A DNA stretch of 64,000 bases from Paeniglutamicibacter terrestris (GCF_012271785.1 NZ_JAAWVT010000005.1:227118-291117); one strand, 5' to 3'; numbered from the stretch's first letter, positions 17,508-26,274 are shown. The notes: generated from the sequence alone by a model not told the origin. A program made the numbers and translations.

Positions 17508-19984
17508 GCGCGCTCAGCGGTACGAGCACCCTGAAGTCCAAATTGCCGATGTGGCGCTACGGGCTGGACGCCGCTTGTCTGGGCCTGGCCCTCTTTCTGG
17601 GCGCGCTGGGCCTGGCCGACGCGTACGGCACCAGCGCCCACTTCCTGCTGGCCAGCCTCGGCGGCATCATCGCCGGACTGGCTCTGGCCTGGGCACACGT
17701 GTATTTCCGGCTGCAGGCCTTCAAAACGATGGCGCTGTTCGCCGGGCTCTACCTGCTGTTGGGCACCGTCCTGGCCACCCCGCGCGAGGCGCTCTTCGGG
17801 TTCATCCCGACCTTCGAATCGCTGCGGGTGCTGCTGGCCGGGGTGGTGTTCTCCTGGAAGGATATGCTCACCGTTGCGGCGCCCGTGGGCTCCTACGGCG
17901 GGGTGCTGATTGTCGCGTTCGCCTCCACCTTGCTCACCGGGCTGCTGGCCGGACTCACCGCGTGGCGGCTGCGCGCGCCGTACTGGACACTGCTGCCGCT
18001 GCTGGCCATGTTTGTTGTCGGGATCGCCTTCGGCACCCGCGACGTGCCGCTGCCGGTGCTGCGCGGTGGAGCGTTTATGGCGGTGCTGGTCGGCTGGCTG
18101 GCCTGGCGCCGTTACATCGGCAGCCTGGTTGCCGACGGCTTCCGCTCGCTGAACCACGCCGAGGAGGATGTGCGCGGGGTGCGCGACGGGTTGATCCGGC
18201 GGGTGGCCGTTGGCGCCGTGGTGCTGCTGGCAGCCAGCGGCATCACAGCCGCCGCGGCCCCGCTCATTAGCCCGTCGACCCCGCGGCAGGTGCTCCGCGA
18301 TGCCGTCGAGCCCCCGGTTGATCTCTATACCTACCCCAGTCCGCTGACCAACTTCCGCAAATACACCAAAACCATGGCCGAGCAGACCCTGCTCACCGTC
18401 ACGGGCCTGCCCGAGGGCGAACGCGTGCGGTTGGCAGCGCTGGATTCCTACAACGGGATGGTGTTTAACGTTGACCCGAAGTCCGGGGGCAACTTCGCCC
18501 CGGTGGGTGACTCCGCGGACATTCGCGGCTCCGAATCGTCGGCAGCGCGCACCGCCGGGGAACTGGAGATCGGCATCGGCGACTATGCCGGGGTGTGGCT
18601 GCCCGGTGGTGGCCGGCTCGCCGGAGTGCGCGTCGAGGATCAGGGCCGCGAGCAACTGGCTCGTTCACTGTTCTATTCCGATGAGGCGGAAACCGCGCTG
18701 AGCTCAATCGGGTTGCAACGCGGGGATAGCTACACCGCGGCGGTGCAATTCCCCGTGCGGGCGACCGATGCGGAACTGGAAAAAGCCGACTTTGCGCAGC
18801 TGCGCATGCCGGAGTTGGCCAACGTGCCGCCGGTGGCAGCGGCCAAGTCGGTCCAATACGTCGGCTCCGCGCGCACCGCGTTGGAGCGGGCGCGCAGTCT
18901 GGAATCCGCGCTGAAGACCAGCGGGTTCCTCTCCAGCGGCTCCGAGGGGCAGGTGCCATCCCTCTCCGGACACGGAGCCGGGCGCATCACCAGCCTGCTC
19001 GAGGCGGAGGACCCGATCGGCGACGACGAGCAGTACGCGGTCGCGATGGCGCTGATGGCCCGCGAACAGGGCATGCCCGCCCGCGTGGTCATGGGCTTCT
19101 ACCCGGAAAAATACAACCCTGCCGCGGCCGTGGAGCTGAAGGGTACCGACGTGCACGCCTGGGTTGAGATCGCCTTCGAGTCGATCGGGTGGGTGACCTT
19201 CGACCCGAGCCCGGACGACGACGAGCAGCCCACCCCGCCGGAGCAGGAACCCCGCGCGGTGCCGCAGCCGCAGGTGCTCCAGCCGCCACCGCCCGAGCAG
19301 CAGGACGCCGAGCTGCCGCCGGAGACCGCACCGGAGCCGCAGGAGGTCCAGCAGGAGGAACCGGGCTTCTGGGAAACCTGGGGCGCGCTGGTCATCGGCG
19401 TCGGCATCGGCCTCGGTTCTCTGTTGCTGCTTGCCTCTCCATTCCTGCTGATCCTGTGGCTCAAGCTCCGGCGTCGCCGGCGCCGTGCCACCGTGGGCAG
19501 CACCGGGGCGCGGATCAGCGCCGGCTGGCAGGAAGTACTTAGCCAGGGCACCGACTACGGGATCATCGCCCGCGGCGGGGTCACCCGCCGGGAGCATGCC
19601 GGCACCCTGGCCGCCGGCTTCCCCACGCTCGGTACGCTCCCGCTGGAGCTGGCCGCGCGGGCAGATCAAGCCACGTTCTCCACCGGCGTTATGGGCGAGG
19701 ACGAGGCGGATCGCTACTGGCGCGACGTTGAAGCCCAGTCGGCGAAGATGGGTGCGGCGACGAGCTTCTGGCGTCGCCAACGGGCCAGATTCTCCGTCCG
19801 TTCGCTGCTGCATGACTGGTTGGGAGCGATCTCCGCGCGCGGGGCGGGAACCGGCGCCGGGCCGCTGGGCGTGCGACTGGGCGGGCGACTGGGCGGGCGA
19901 CTGGGCGGGCCGCTGGTTCGGCGTCGTTCTGGTGCACGGCCGCGCACCCTCGGTAAGGTACACGCAATGGAAACGAAGGAGTAA
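17504..19984 (+). CDS. TgpA-like membrane transglutaminase-fold protein lacking the catalytic Cys
   Basis: 826 residues. An N-terminal block of about six membrane helices (roughly residues 15-255, DUF3488-like) precedes an extracytoplasmic transglutaminase-like core at about 480-575. A Pro/Glu/Gln-rich linker, a last helix near 625-650 and a basic cytoplasmic tail follow. In the core the His (VHAWVE, His551) and Asp (TFDPSP, Asp567) of the triad are present. Where active enzymes have G-x-C-E-x-[YF]-A this protein reads GDDEQYA, so Asp508 replaces the nucleophilic Cys. It is therefore more likely a scaffold or peptide-binding pseudoenzyme. Start ATG 17504 overlaps the DUF58 stop. The tail includes a GRLG repeat at 19874-19909. 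Confidence 0.88.
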   Translation: MSALSGTSTLKSKLPMWRYGLDAACLGLALFLGALGLADAYGTSAHFLLASLGGIIAGLALAWAHVYFRLQAFKTMALFAGLYLLLGTVLATPREALFGFIPTFESLRVLLAGVVFSWKDMLTVAAPVGSYGGVLIVAFASTLLTGLLAGLTAWRLRAPYWTLLPLLAMFVVGIAFGTRDVPLPVLRGGAFMAVLVGWLAWRRYIGSLVADGFRSLNHAEEDVRGVRDGLIRRVAVGAVVLLAASGITAAAAPLISPSTPRQVLRDAVEPPVDLYTYPSPLTNFRKYTKTMAEQTLLTVTGLPEGERVRLAALDSYNGMVFNVDPKSGGNFAPVGDSADIRGSESSAARTAGELEIGIGDYAGVWLPGGGRLAGVRVEDQGREQLARSLFYSDEAETALSSIGLQRGDSYTAAVQFPVRATDAELEKADFAQLRMPELANVPPVAAAKSVQYVGSARTALERARSLESALKTSGFLSSGSEGQVPSLSGHGAGRITSLLEAEDPIGDDEQYAVAMALMAREQGMPARVVMGFYPEKYNPAAAVELKGTDVHAWVEIAFESIGWVTFDPSPDDDEQPTPPEQEPRAVPQPQVLQPPPPEQQDAELPPETAPEPQEVQQEEPGFWETWGALVIGVGIGLGSLLLLASPFLLILWLKLRRRRRRATVGSTGARISAGWQEVLSQGTDYGIIARGGVTRREHAGTLAAGFPTLGTLPLELAARADQATFSTGVMGEDEADRYWRDVEAQSAKMGAATSFWRRQRARFSVRSLLHDWLGAISARGAGTGAGPLGVRLGGRLGGRLGGPLVRRRSGARPRTLGKVHAMETKE
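19874..19909 (+). repeat. Three exact 12-bp tandem repeats in the transglutaminase-like gene
   Basis: The unit CGACTGGGCGGG occurs three times in a row and adds repeated Gly-Arg-Leu-Gly steps to the basic tail. Copy-number change by slippage would stay in frame. Confidence 0.85.
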
Positions 19985-19987
19985 CCG

Positions 19988-21124
19988 GTGGCCGGAACCA
20001 TGAATACGGTTGATGCCTCGGCAGGAAAACGACTCGGCGCGTGGTTGTTAGATACCGCCCCGCTCGCGATCCTGTCTGCCATTTTCCTTTCGGTGCTCGG
20101 ACCGCAGCTGCTCCAGGAATCGATCACACCGGGGACCCCGATGCAGGTCGCGCTGAGCGGCGCGCTGTTTACCCTGCTGACTCTGGGATACACGGGGTTC
20201 CTCTGGTGGTGGGAGGCGAGCGCGGGCAAGACCCTCGGGAACGTTTTGCTGAAGTTGCGCACCACCGCCATGGACGGGACCGTGCCCGGTTGGACCCCGG
20301 TGATCCAGCGTCGGTTGCTCATCGTCTTGGCCGGGATCGTCCCCATTGCCGGCCCGGTGCTGGTGGTGGTCTCCAACCTGTTCGACCCGCAGGACAAGCG
20401 CCAGGGCTGGCATGACAAGGCCGCCGGCACGCTGGTGCTGGACATCGATGCCGGATATGACCCGCTGGGCACCGGCGGGCTCGCCGGCCAGCAGGCCTTT
20501 GCCCCCTCCGCGGATCCGGCCGCATCGGACACCGCATCCGGGGCACCAGCGCAGAGTTTTCCGCGCAGCAACGGGGTCATTACCTCGGTGCCCGGCGCGT
20601 CGCATGCGCCGGGCACCGGAGCCGGAGCGACACCAGGGCACTCTCCGGAAGCCGCGCCGGAAGCCGCGCCGGAACCGATTTTCGATGCCGATGCCGCTCC
20701 CACCGCCGCTCCCACCGCCACTCCCGTGCCCGAGGCCCACCCGGACGATGCCTTCACCCACACCCGCCTGCGCGTGGAAACGCGCACCGTCACCCGCCTG
20801 ATCTTCGACGACGGGCAGGTCCACGAGCTGGAACACAGCCTGTTGATCGGCAGGAACCCGTCCGCCGCCTCCGACGTGGATGACACGGATGACACGGAAC
20901 TCTTGCGGCTCGGCGACGGTGGCCGTTCGGTGTCCAAGACCCACCTACTGGTCCAACCCAGCAGCTCCGGCATCTGGGTCACCGATCGCAACTCCACCAA
21001 CGGATCCCGGGTCATCGATGCCGCCGGCACCGAGCGCGACCTGCTGCCCGGCCAGCCGAGCCCCGCCGCGGCGGGGGACACGGTCTACCTGGGCGAACGC
21101 CACTTCACGGTGGAGCGCACATGA
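19988..21124 (+). CDS. RDD membrane domain protein with C-terminal FHA domain
   Basis: 378 residues from GTG 19988, which has AAGGAG at 19976-19981, 3 bp after the previous stop. Residues 10-155 form an RDD domain with Arg/Asp-marked helices (GKRLGAWLLDTAP; WWWEASAGKTLGNVLL; KRQGWHDKAAGT). Residues 165-255 are an Ala/Pro/Glu-rich linker carrying two copies of a 12-bp repeat (20647-20670). Residues about 265-375 form an FHA domain with LLIGRNPS, the SKTHLLV core and DRNSTNGS, which together bind phosphothreonine. It probably recruits a substrate phosphorylated by the kinase in this cluster to the membrane. Its stop overlaps the PP2C start. Confidence 0.9.
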   Translation: MAGTMNTVDASAGKRLGAWLLDTAPLAILSAIFLSVLGPQLLQESITPGTPMQVALSGALFTLLTLGYTGFLWWWEASAGKTLGNVLLKLRTTAMDGTVPGWTPVIQRRLLIVLAGIVPIAGPVLVVVSNLFDPQDKRQGWHDKAAGTLVLDIDAGYDPLGTGGLAGQQAFAPSADPAASDTASGAPAQSFPRSNGVITSVPGASHAPGTGAGATPGHSPEAAPEAAPEPIFDADAAPTAAPTATPVPEAHPDDAFTHTRLRVETRTVTRLIFDDGQVHELEHSLLIGRNPSAASDVDDTDDTELLRLGDGGRSVSKTHLLVQPSSSGIWVTDRNSTNGSRVIDAAGTERDLLPGQPSPAAAGDTVYLGERHFTVERT

Positions 21125-21975
21125 ACCGGGAGACAGAAGGCATCGAGGTGAGCATCCGCCACGGTCAGGGTACGGACCGCGGGCTCAAACGCGAGATCAA
21201 CGAGGATTCGTTATTCGTCTCCGATGGACTCTTCGCGGTTGCCGACGGAATGGGTGGTCACGCGGCCGGCGAGGTGGCCAGCCACCTCTGCGTCGAGACA
21301 CTGGCTACTGGCTACCGCAAGGCCGCCGGTCGGCTGGACGCCGAGGCGATCAACACACTGCTGCGCACCGCCGGCGAGGCCATTGCCGCCAGTGCGCCCC
21401 GCGGGGCGGGCACCACCGTCAGCGGCGCAGCAGTCATCAAGCGGGACTCGTCCCTACACTGGCTGGTGTTTAACGTCGGAGACTCGCGCACCTACCGGCT
21501 TTCCAACGGCCTGCTGGAGCAGGTCACCGTCGACCATTCCGAGGTGCAGCAATTGGTCGAACGCGGCGTCATCGGCACCGAGCAGATGGCCACCCATCCG
21601 CGCCGGCACGTCATTACCCGCGCGCTGAGCGCCGGCGGCGACAGCCGCGTGGACTTCTGGCTGCTGCCGATCCAGCCCGGTGACCGCCTGCTGATCTGCT
21701 CCGACGGGCTGAGCACCGAGCTCGCGGATGAGTCGTTGCGCGATATCATCACCAGGTTTCCCGATCCGCAGCAGGCCGCCGACGAGCTCATCGCCGCGGC
21801 TCTGAGTCGGGGTGGGCGCGATAACATCTCAGTGGTCATCGTCGATGCGGTGGGCCGGGACGTCGAGGAGATGATCGACACCGTGCCACGCTCGATCAGG
21901 CCGGCCAAAAACTCGAAAACTCAGTCGATCGCCGTTGTCAGCGGTGCAATGACTCCAATGGAGGAACAATCATGA
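21121..21975 (+). CDS. PP2C family Ser/Thr protein phosphatase
   Basis: 284 residues, a complete bacterial PP2C of the PstP/Stp class without a membrane helix. Metal-binding motifs: EINEDS near residue 26, AVADGMGGHAAGE (Asp42), and near the C-terminus SDGLS and GRDNISVVIVD. It should remove phosphate from Ser/Thr residues in the cytoplasm, opposing the kinase encoded at 23909. It is joined to both neighbours by ATGA overlaps, so the phosphatase and kinase are made together. Confidence 0.95.
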   Translation: MNRETEGIEVSIRHGQGTDRGLKREINEDSLFVSDGLFAVADGMGGHAAGEVASHLCVETLATGYRKAAGRLDAEAINTLLRTAGEAIAASAPRGAGTTVSGAAVIKRDSSLHWLVFNVGDSRTYRLSNGLLEQVTVDHSEVQQLVERGVIGTEQMATHPRRHVITRALSAGGDSRVDFWLLPIQPGDRLLICSDGLSTELADESLRDIITRFPDPQQAADELIAAALSRGGRDNISVVIVDAVGRDVEEMIDTVPRSIRPAKNSKTQSIAVVSGAMTPMEEQS

Positions 21976-23912
21976 ACGCACTGCGCTACCTTCCCGGTGA
22001 CTGGTTCGCCCTGGTCAGCCCCCAACACGTCATCTTGTTGCCCGGCACCACCGCCGTGACGGAGGTGTCCGCGCTCTGGGAACGGCTTCACGACGCGGCC
22101 ACCGTCGAGTCGCTGCTCACCGAGATCCTTACCGCAGCCCAGATGAAGATCAGCTCGATGCCGCCCTTCGCGATTGTGTCGCGCGATGCCGCACCGCACG
22201 TCGTGGTGCGCGGCGAGGTCAGCGTCGCCACCAACAACGGCTCTGAGCAGGCCCGTGGCCGCGACGTGGCCACCTGGCTGGAGCGCCGATTCGGCCCCGC
22301 CGATCAGTGGGACGTGAGCGTCGGAGCCGCGGACGAAGGCCACTGGTTGCCCATCGCCGAAGGCATCGTGCGGGTCTCCGGGCTGCGCCAAGGAGGTGAC
22401 CCCGAAGGAATGACACCCCGGAGCGATGCATCAATCGTCGCCGAAGCCGATGCCGATGCCGATGCCGATGCCGATGCTCAAGCTGCGACCGACACGGCCA
22501 CGGCAACCCCGGCCACGGTGGCTCCGCCATCCTCGGCAACCCCGACCACGGTGGCTCCGGCAACCCCGACCACGGCGTCAATCGAGGCCGACGTCGAAAC
22601 CAGAACCGATGCTGAACCTGAGGCGGCCACGGAGCATCCGGCCACCGGTATGGAGCCCACAGCTGTAGGTGTGGAAACCGAAACCAAGATCGACGCCGCA
22701 CCGGAAAAGGTCGAACTCGCCACCGCTGCGGAAGCAGAAACTGCAGCGGAAGTGAAAACTGAACCGGCCACGGAAGCACGCGCAACCGCCGAGCCGGACA
22801 CTCAGGAAACGGCGGGGCAGCTGCCGGAGGACAACACGGAAATCAAGCCTGATCACGGCGGAGATTCGCTGGACCGGTCACAAGTATCGCTGGCCAGCGA
22901 GCTGCTCGGCCGCCGCGATGACACCGTTGGCGGCCACGTGGCACCCATCGCTTCGAGCGGGCCCGCAGCATCCCTCAAGGAGGAGATCGACGATGAGCTC
23001 GAGGACGACATTGACGACTCCGACACCATTCTGACTCCCCGAGGGCGGCGGGCCTCCACCCAGGACGCGAAGATGGTACCGGCCGCACCAGCCCAGATTC
23101 CTGCGCCAGCCCCGAATGCCGCGCCCGCGCAAGTTCCTGGCCTGATCAGTGGGATGCCGTGGATGCGCGACGCCGCCAAGGAAGCGCCGCCCGTCCCACC
23201 GAAGCCGGCCGGCCAAGGGGCGCAGCAAGCTGCGGACATCGACGACGATGAGGAAGGACATACCATCCTGCGCGGCGGCCTGCCCGCAGCTAAACCCGCA
23301 TGGAAGCTTTCCGTGGACCCTGCCGGCCAGCGTTCCGGTGACCCTGCCGGGGAGCCCGGCCAAGGATCCGGCGAAGAGCCCACCGAGGAGCTCGACGCGG
23401 GGCTGTCCGTGAGCGGGCGCAACACCACCTCGAGTGCGCGTGCCTTGGTCCTGGCCCGAAGCTGCAATAACGGGCACATCAACCCGCCGACGGCCGCGAA
23501 CTGCAAGAAATGCGGGTCCACGCTGCGCGGCGCGGCACACCAGATGCCGCGTCCGCCGCTCGGGAAGATGATCATCGCCGACGGACCCGAGGGACGCGAA
23601 ACCGTCCACGAGCTGACCCGCTCGGTGCTGCTGGGGCGCCAGCCATCGGCAGACGGATTGAATTTTGACCCGGCCCCGCAGCTGGTGCAAGTGCAGAGCC
23701 CAAGTAGCGACATCTCGCGGAACCACCTGCAGGTGCGCATCGATGGCTGGCACGTCGAACTCGTTGACATGGGTGCCACCAATGGGTCGATGCTGCTGAG
23801 GGCTGGTCACTCGCCACGCCGGCTGGCCAGGAACGAAGCGGTGCTGCTGCTTTCCGGCGACGTCGCGGACCTGGGCGACGGAGTTAGCGTGCGCTTCGAG
23901 GAGCTGCCGTGA
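21972..23912 (+). CDS. FHA-domain protein with novel N-terminal domain, long disordered linker and zinc ribbon
   Basis: 646 residues. Residues 1-140 form a globular domain I do not recognise (MNALRYLPGDWFALVSPQHV...). About 150-480 is Ala/Thr/Pro/Glu/Asp-rich and probably disordered, with an (Ala-Asp)5 run and repeated ATPTTVAP blocks that could be phospho-acceptors. About 495-515 is a zinc ribbon (C-x3-H..C-x2-C: CNNGH, CKKCG). The C-terminal 110 residues are FHA (LLGRQPS; SSDISRNHLQVRI; GATNGSM). It lies between the phosphatase and kinase genes with overlaps on both sides. It is likely a scaffold or a main substrate of the kinase. Confidence 0.85.
   Translation: MNALRYLPGDWFALVSPQHVILLPGTTAVTEVSALWERLHDAATVESLLTEILTAAQMKISSMPPFAIVSRDAAPHVVVRGEVSVATNNGSEQARGRDVATWLERRFGPADQWDVSVGAADEGHWLPIAEGIVRVSGLRQGGDPEGMTPRSDASIVAEADADADADADAQAATDTATATPATVAPPSSATPTTVAPATPTTASIEADVETRTDAEPEAATEHPATGMEPTAVGVETETKIDAAPEKVELATAAEAETAAEVKTEPATEARATAEPDTQETAGQLPEDNTEIKPDHGGDSLDRSQVSLASELLGRRDDTVGGHVAPIASSGPAASLKEEIDDELEDDIDDSDTILTPRGRRASTQDAKMVPAAPAQIPAPAPNAAPAQVPGLISGMPWMRDAAKEAPPVPPKPAGQGAQQAADIDDDEEGHTILRGGLPAAKPAWKLSVDPAGQRSGDPAGEPGQGSGEEPTEELDAGLSVSGRNTTSSARALVLARSCNNGHINPPTAANCKKCGSTLRGAAHQMPRPPLGKMIIADGPEGRETVHELTRSVLLGRQPSADGLNFDPAPQLVQVQSPSSDISRNHLQVRIDGWHVELVDMGATNGSMLLRAGHSPRRLARNEAVLLLSGDVADLGDGVSVRFEELP
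22446..22475 (+). repeat. Five tandem GCCGAT hexamers
   Basis: The perfect hexanucleotide repeat encodes alternating Ala-Asp in the linker of the FHA/zinc-ribbon protein. Length changes would keep the reading frame. Confidence 0.85.
22503..22577 (+). repeat. Near-identical 24-bp repeats in the FHA protein linker
   Basis: Units beginning GCAACCCCG and containing CCACGG occur at 22503-22526, 22536-22559 and, shortened, 22560-22577. They encode ATP-[AT]-TVAP blocks rich in Thr that could be phosphorylated. Confidence 0.7.
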
Positions 23913-25510
23913 GCCCACGCCCGGCAGCGCCCGCTCCGCACATCGAGGGGTTCACCTTCCTGCAGCCCCTGGGCTCCGGAGGGTTCTCCGACGTGTACCT
24001 GTACCAACAGGCGCGGCCGCACCGTAAGGTGGCGGTCAAGGTTTTGACGGCCGACGTGACACTGCCCGACGCGCGCCGTCGCTTCGAGGACGAAGCGAAC
24101 CTCATGGCGCAGCTATCGGGCCACCCCTACATCGTCACGATCTACCAGGCGGAGATCACCGCTGACTCTCGCTCCTACCTGGCCATGGAGTACTGCTCGC
24201 GCCCGGGGCTGGATGCACGCTACCGGCGTGCCAAGCTGGGGGTCGACGAGGCGCTGACGCTGGGGATCCAGCTCGGTTCGGCGGTCGAGACGGCGCACCG
24301 GGCGGGCATCATCCACCGCGATATCAAGCCGGCCAACGTGCTGACCACCGACTACAACCGGCCCGCGCTGACCGACTTCGGCATCTCCGGGACCGCCGGC
24401 ACCGAGGTCGCAGGACTCTCCATCCCATGGTCTGCACCGGAGGCCTTTGCGGGCGGGAACCCGCAGGGGGTGCGCATGGACGTGTACTCGCTCGGCGCGA
24501 CCATCTACACCGCGCTGGCCGGACACTCGCCGTTCGTGCGGCGAGGGGGCGATAATTCGCAGGCCCAGCTGATCGACCGCATTACGAACTCGCCGCTTGA
24601 ACCCCTGGCCCGGCCGGATGTCCCGGCATCGCTTAATCAGGCTCTGGCGGTGGCCATGGCCAAGTCGCCGACCTCCCGCTTCGGCTCGGCCGCCGAATTG
24701 GCGCGGGCGTTCCAACGCATTCAGGGTGAACTCGGCCTGGCGGTCACGCCCTTCGAAGTGCTGGGGGATCCCGCCTCAGATCACGGCGGCGTCGAGGCAG
24801 GCGGCGAGGCTACCCGGGTGCGCAGCGTGCGATCCATCGATCACGCGCAGCTGAGCAGCTCCCCACGTCTCTTCACGACCCCGGGGCAACGCCCGGAAGC
24901 GGGCTCTGCCTCCAGCTCTGCCGCGAACCCCGCCGCTGCGTACACCCCAAACCCCTCGGCCCAGCACGCCGCGCACGCAGTGCCGGGTTCGACTCCGGAG
25001 GTCATTGGCACACCGTCGCTCATCTCCCGTCCGGATCAGGGCCTGGGCGGAATCGGAGCAAGCGAACCGGTAGCCGAATCCTCACCGCGCGGTTTCCCGA
25101 AGGCCCTACTCGCCGCCGGCATCACACTGGTGTTAATCGTTGTTGGCGCCGTATGGGTCAATCTGTCCAACCCGGAAAAACCCAAGGTGCAAACCAGCTC
25201 GCCCATCGAATCGCCCGCTATTAACCCGGCCGATCCGCTAATCGGGGGCACCGTTGCACCCGTGCAGGGCTTCAAACACCGCACGATGGGCCAGCAGGTC
25301 ACCTTCAGCTGGAAAAACCCGAAGCCGGTTGATGGGGATTTCTACCGCTGGGCTACCATCACCGCCACCAGTACCGGCACGGTTCAGAAGAGCACCACGA
25401 GCAGCGCCACGGCTCCACTGCGCTCTGCCGGGCCGACCTGCATTGAAGTCAAGTTGGTGCGCGCCACCGGTGCGGTATCGGACCCGGCACGCTACTGCAC
25501 GGAGGACTGA
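23909..25510 (+). CDS. Membrane Ser/Thr protein kinase (Hanks/PknB type)
   Basis: 533 residues from GTG 23909, overlapping the previous stop (GTGA). The kinase domain spans about residues 12-280: glycine loop LGSGGFSDVY (21-30), ATP-binding Lys44 in VAVKVL, catalytic loop HRDIKPANVL, metal-binding DFGIS, and SIPWSAPEAF at the activation end. A Ser/Pro/Ala-rich juxtamembrane linker follows, then one helix (ALLAAGITLVLIVVGAVWV, about 397-415) and an extracytoplasmic domain of about 115 residues with two Cys that is not PASTA. That sensor is unlike PknB, so the signal differs. It is encoded with its own phosphatase and three FHA readers. Confidence 0.95.
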   Translation: MSPRPAAPAPHIEGFTFLQPLGSGGFSDVYLYQQARPHRKVAVKVLTADVTLPDARRRFEDEANLMAQLSGHPYIVTIYQAEITADSRSYLAMEYCSRPGLDARYRRAKLGVDEALTLGIQLGSAVETAHRAGIIHRDIKPANVLTTDYNRPALTDFGISGTAGTEVAGLSIPWSAPEAFAGGNPQGVRMDVYSLGATIYTALAGHSPFVRRGGDNSQAQLIDRITNSPLEPLARPDVPASLNQALAVAMAKSPTSRFGSAAELARAFQRIQGELGLAVTPFEVLGDPASDHGGVEAGGEATRVRSVRSIDHAQLSSSPRLFTTPGQRPEAGSASSSAANPAAAYTPNPSAQHAAHAVPGSTPEVIGTPSLISRPDQGLGGIGASEPVAESSPRGFPKALLAAGITLVLIVVGAVWVNLSNPEKPKVQTSSPIESPAINPADPLIGGTVAPVQGFKHRTMGQQVTFSWKNPKPVDGDFYRWATITATSTGTVQKSTTSSATAPLRSAGPTCIEVKLVRATGAVSDPARYCTED

Positions 25511-25511
25511 G

Positions 25512-26216
25512 ATGGCTGATCATGTGCATGTTGAATACTGCGGCGAGTGGTTCGACGTGGCCGAGGACAAGGTCTTCACCATCGGCCGCGAAGGCGATCT
25601 TGCGGTGGATGAGAACCGTTACCTGCATCGCAGTTTCCTCACCGTGGCGCGGCACGACGGGATCTGGTGGCTGTCCAACATCGGCAGTCGGCTCACCGCG
25701 ACGATCTCCGATCAGACCGGCGGGCTGCAGGCCTGGCTCGCGCCCGGCTCCCGGCTGCCACTGGTGTTCGCCAAAACCTTGGTGGTTTTTACCGCCGGGT
25801 CCATCACCTATGAGCTCTCGCTGCATGTGGCCCAGCCAGCATTCCGGCAGGAGCCGGTGGATCAGGATCCCGACGGGGCCGCCACCATCGGACCGGTGCT
25901 GCTCACCGAGGCGCAGCGCGCGCTGGTTGTCGCCCTTGCGGAGCCGATGCTGCGCCGCGACGGGACCGGCCTGAGCGCCATCCCGTCCAGTGCCGAGGCG
26001 GCGGCGCGGCTGGGCTGGAAAATCACGCGGTTCAACCGCAAGCTCGACAACGTCTGCGACAAGCTGGATAAGGCCGGCATCGAGGGGTTACGTGGCGGCA
26101 TCGGACGACTGGCCTCCAACCGCAAGGCCCGTCTGGTGGAACACGCGGTCAGCTCGCATCTGGTCACCCGGGCGGATCTGGTGCTACTGGAGGGCCCCGT
26201 CGCCGACGACAGCTGA
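25512..26216 (+). CDS. FHA-domain protein with C-terminal helical (winged-helix-like) domain
   Basis: 234 residues from ATG 25512, 1 bp after the kinase stop; the same frame stays open upstream but only inside the kinase gene. Residues 15-90 resemble an FHA domain (FTIGREGDLAVDENRYLHRSF), though the usual Ser-x-x-His and Asn-Gly parts are weakly kept. Residues 130-225 are helical with AAARLGWKITRFNRKLDNVC and a basic segment, like a winged helix or a small DNA-binding domain. It closes the cluster. It could be the output that links kinase signalling to gene expression; this is inferred. Confidence 0.75.
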   Translation: MADHVHVEYCGEWFDVAEDKVFTIGREGDLAVDENRYLHRSFLTVARHDGIWWLSNIGSRLTATISDQTGGLQAWLAPGSRLPLVFAKTLVVFTAGSITYELSLHVAQPAFRQEPVDQDPDGAATIGPVLLTEAQRALVVALAEPMLRRDGTGLSAIPSSAEAAARLGWKITRFNRKLDNVCDKLDKAGIEGLRGGIGRLASNRKARLVEHAVSSHLVTRADLVLLEGPVADDS

Positions 26217-26233
26217 GTGTCGACGACGGTGGC

Positions 26234-26257
26234 GCCGGGGGCATAGCTGCGCCCGGC
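26234..26257. terminator. Weak hairpin between convergent operons
   Basis: GCCGGG (26234-26239) pairs with CCCGGC (26252-26257). The 12-mer TAGCTGCGCCCG also appears twice here (26244 and 26276), the second overlapping the end of the epsilon-subunit gene. The hairpin separates the FHA/kinase cluster from the acyl-CoA carboxylase genes. Weak support. Confidence 0.3.
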
Positions 26258-26274
26258 CCGCCGAGGCCGGGGCC

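Noticed and set aside
16928..18655. 575-codon minus-strand frame opposite DUF58 and transglutaminase genes
   Set aside because: Composition of a GC-rich shadow; both plus-strand genes have clear motifs.
22446..22577. Short repeats as a CRISPR array
   Set aside because: Units are 6 or 24 bp, in frame, inside a coding linker and without spacers.
21121..25510. Kinase-phosphatase-FHA set as part of a type VI secretion system
   Set aside because: That triad also occurs in T6SS loci, but no Tss sheath, tube or membrane-complex genes are present and the organism looks Gram-positive.
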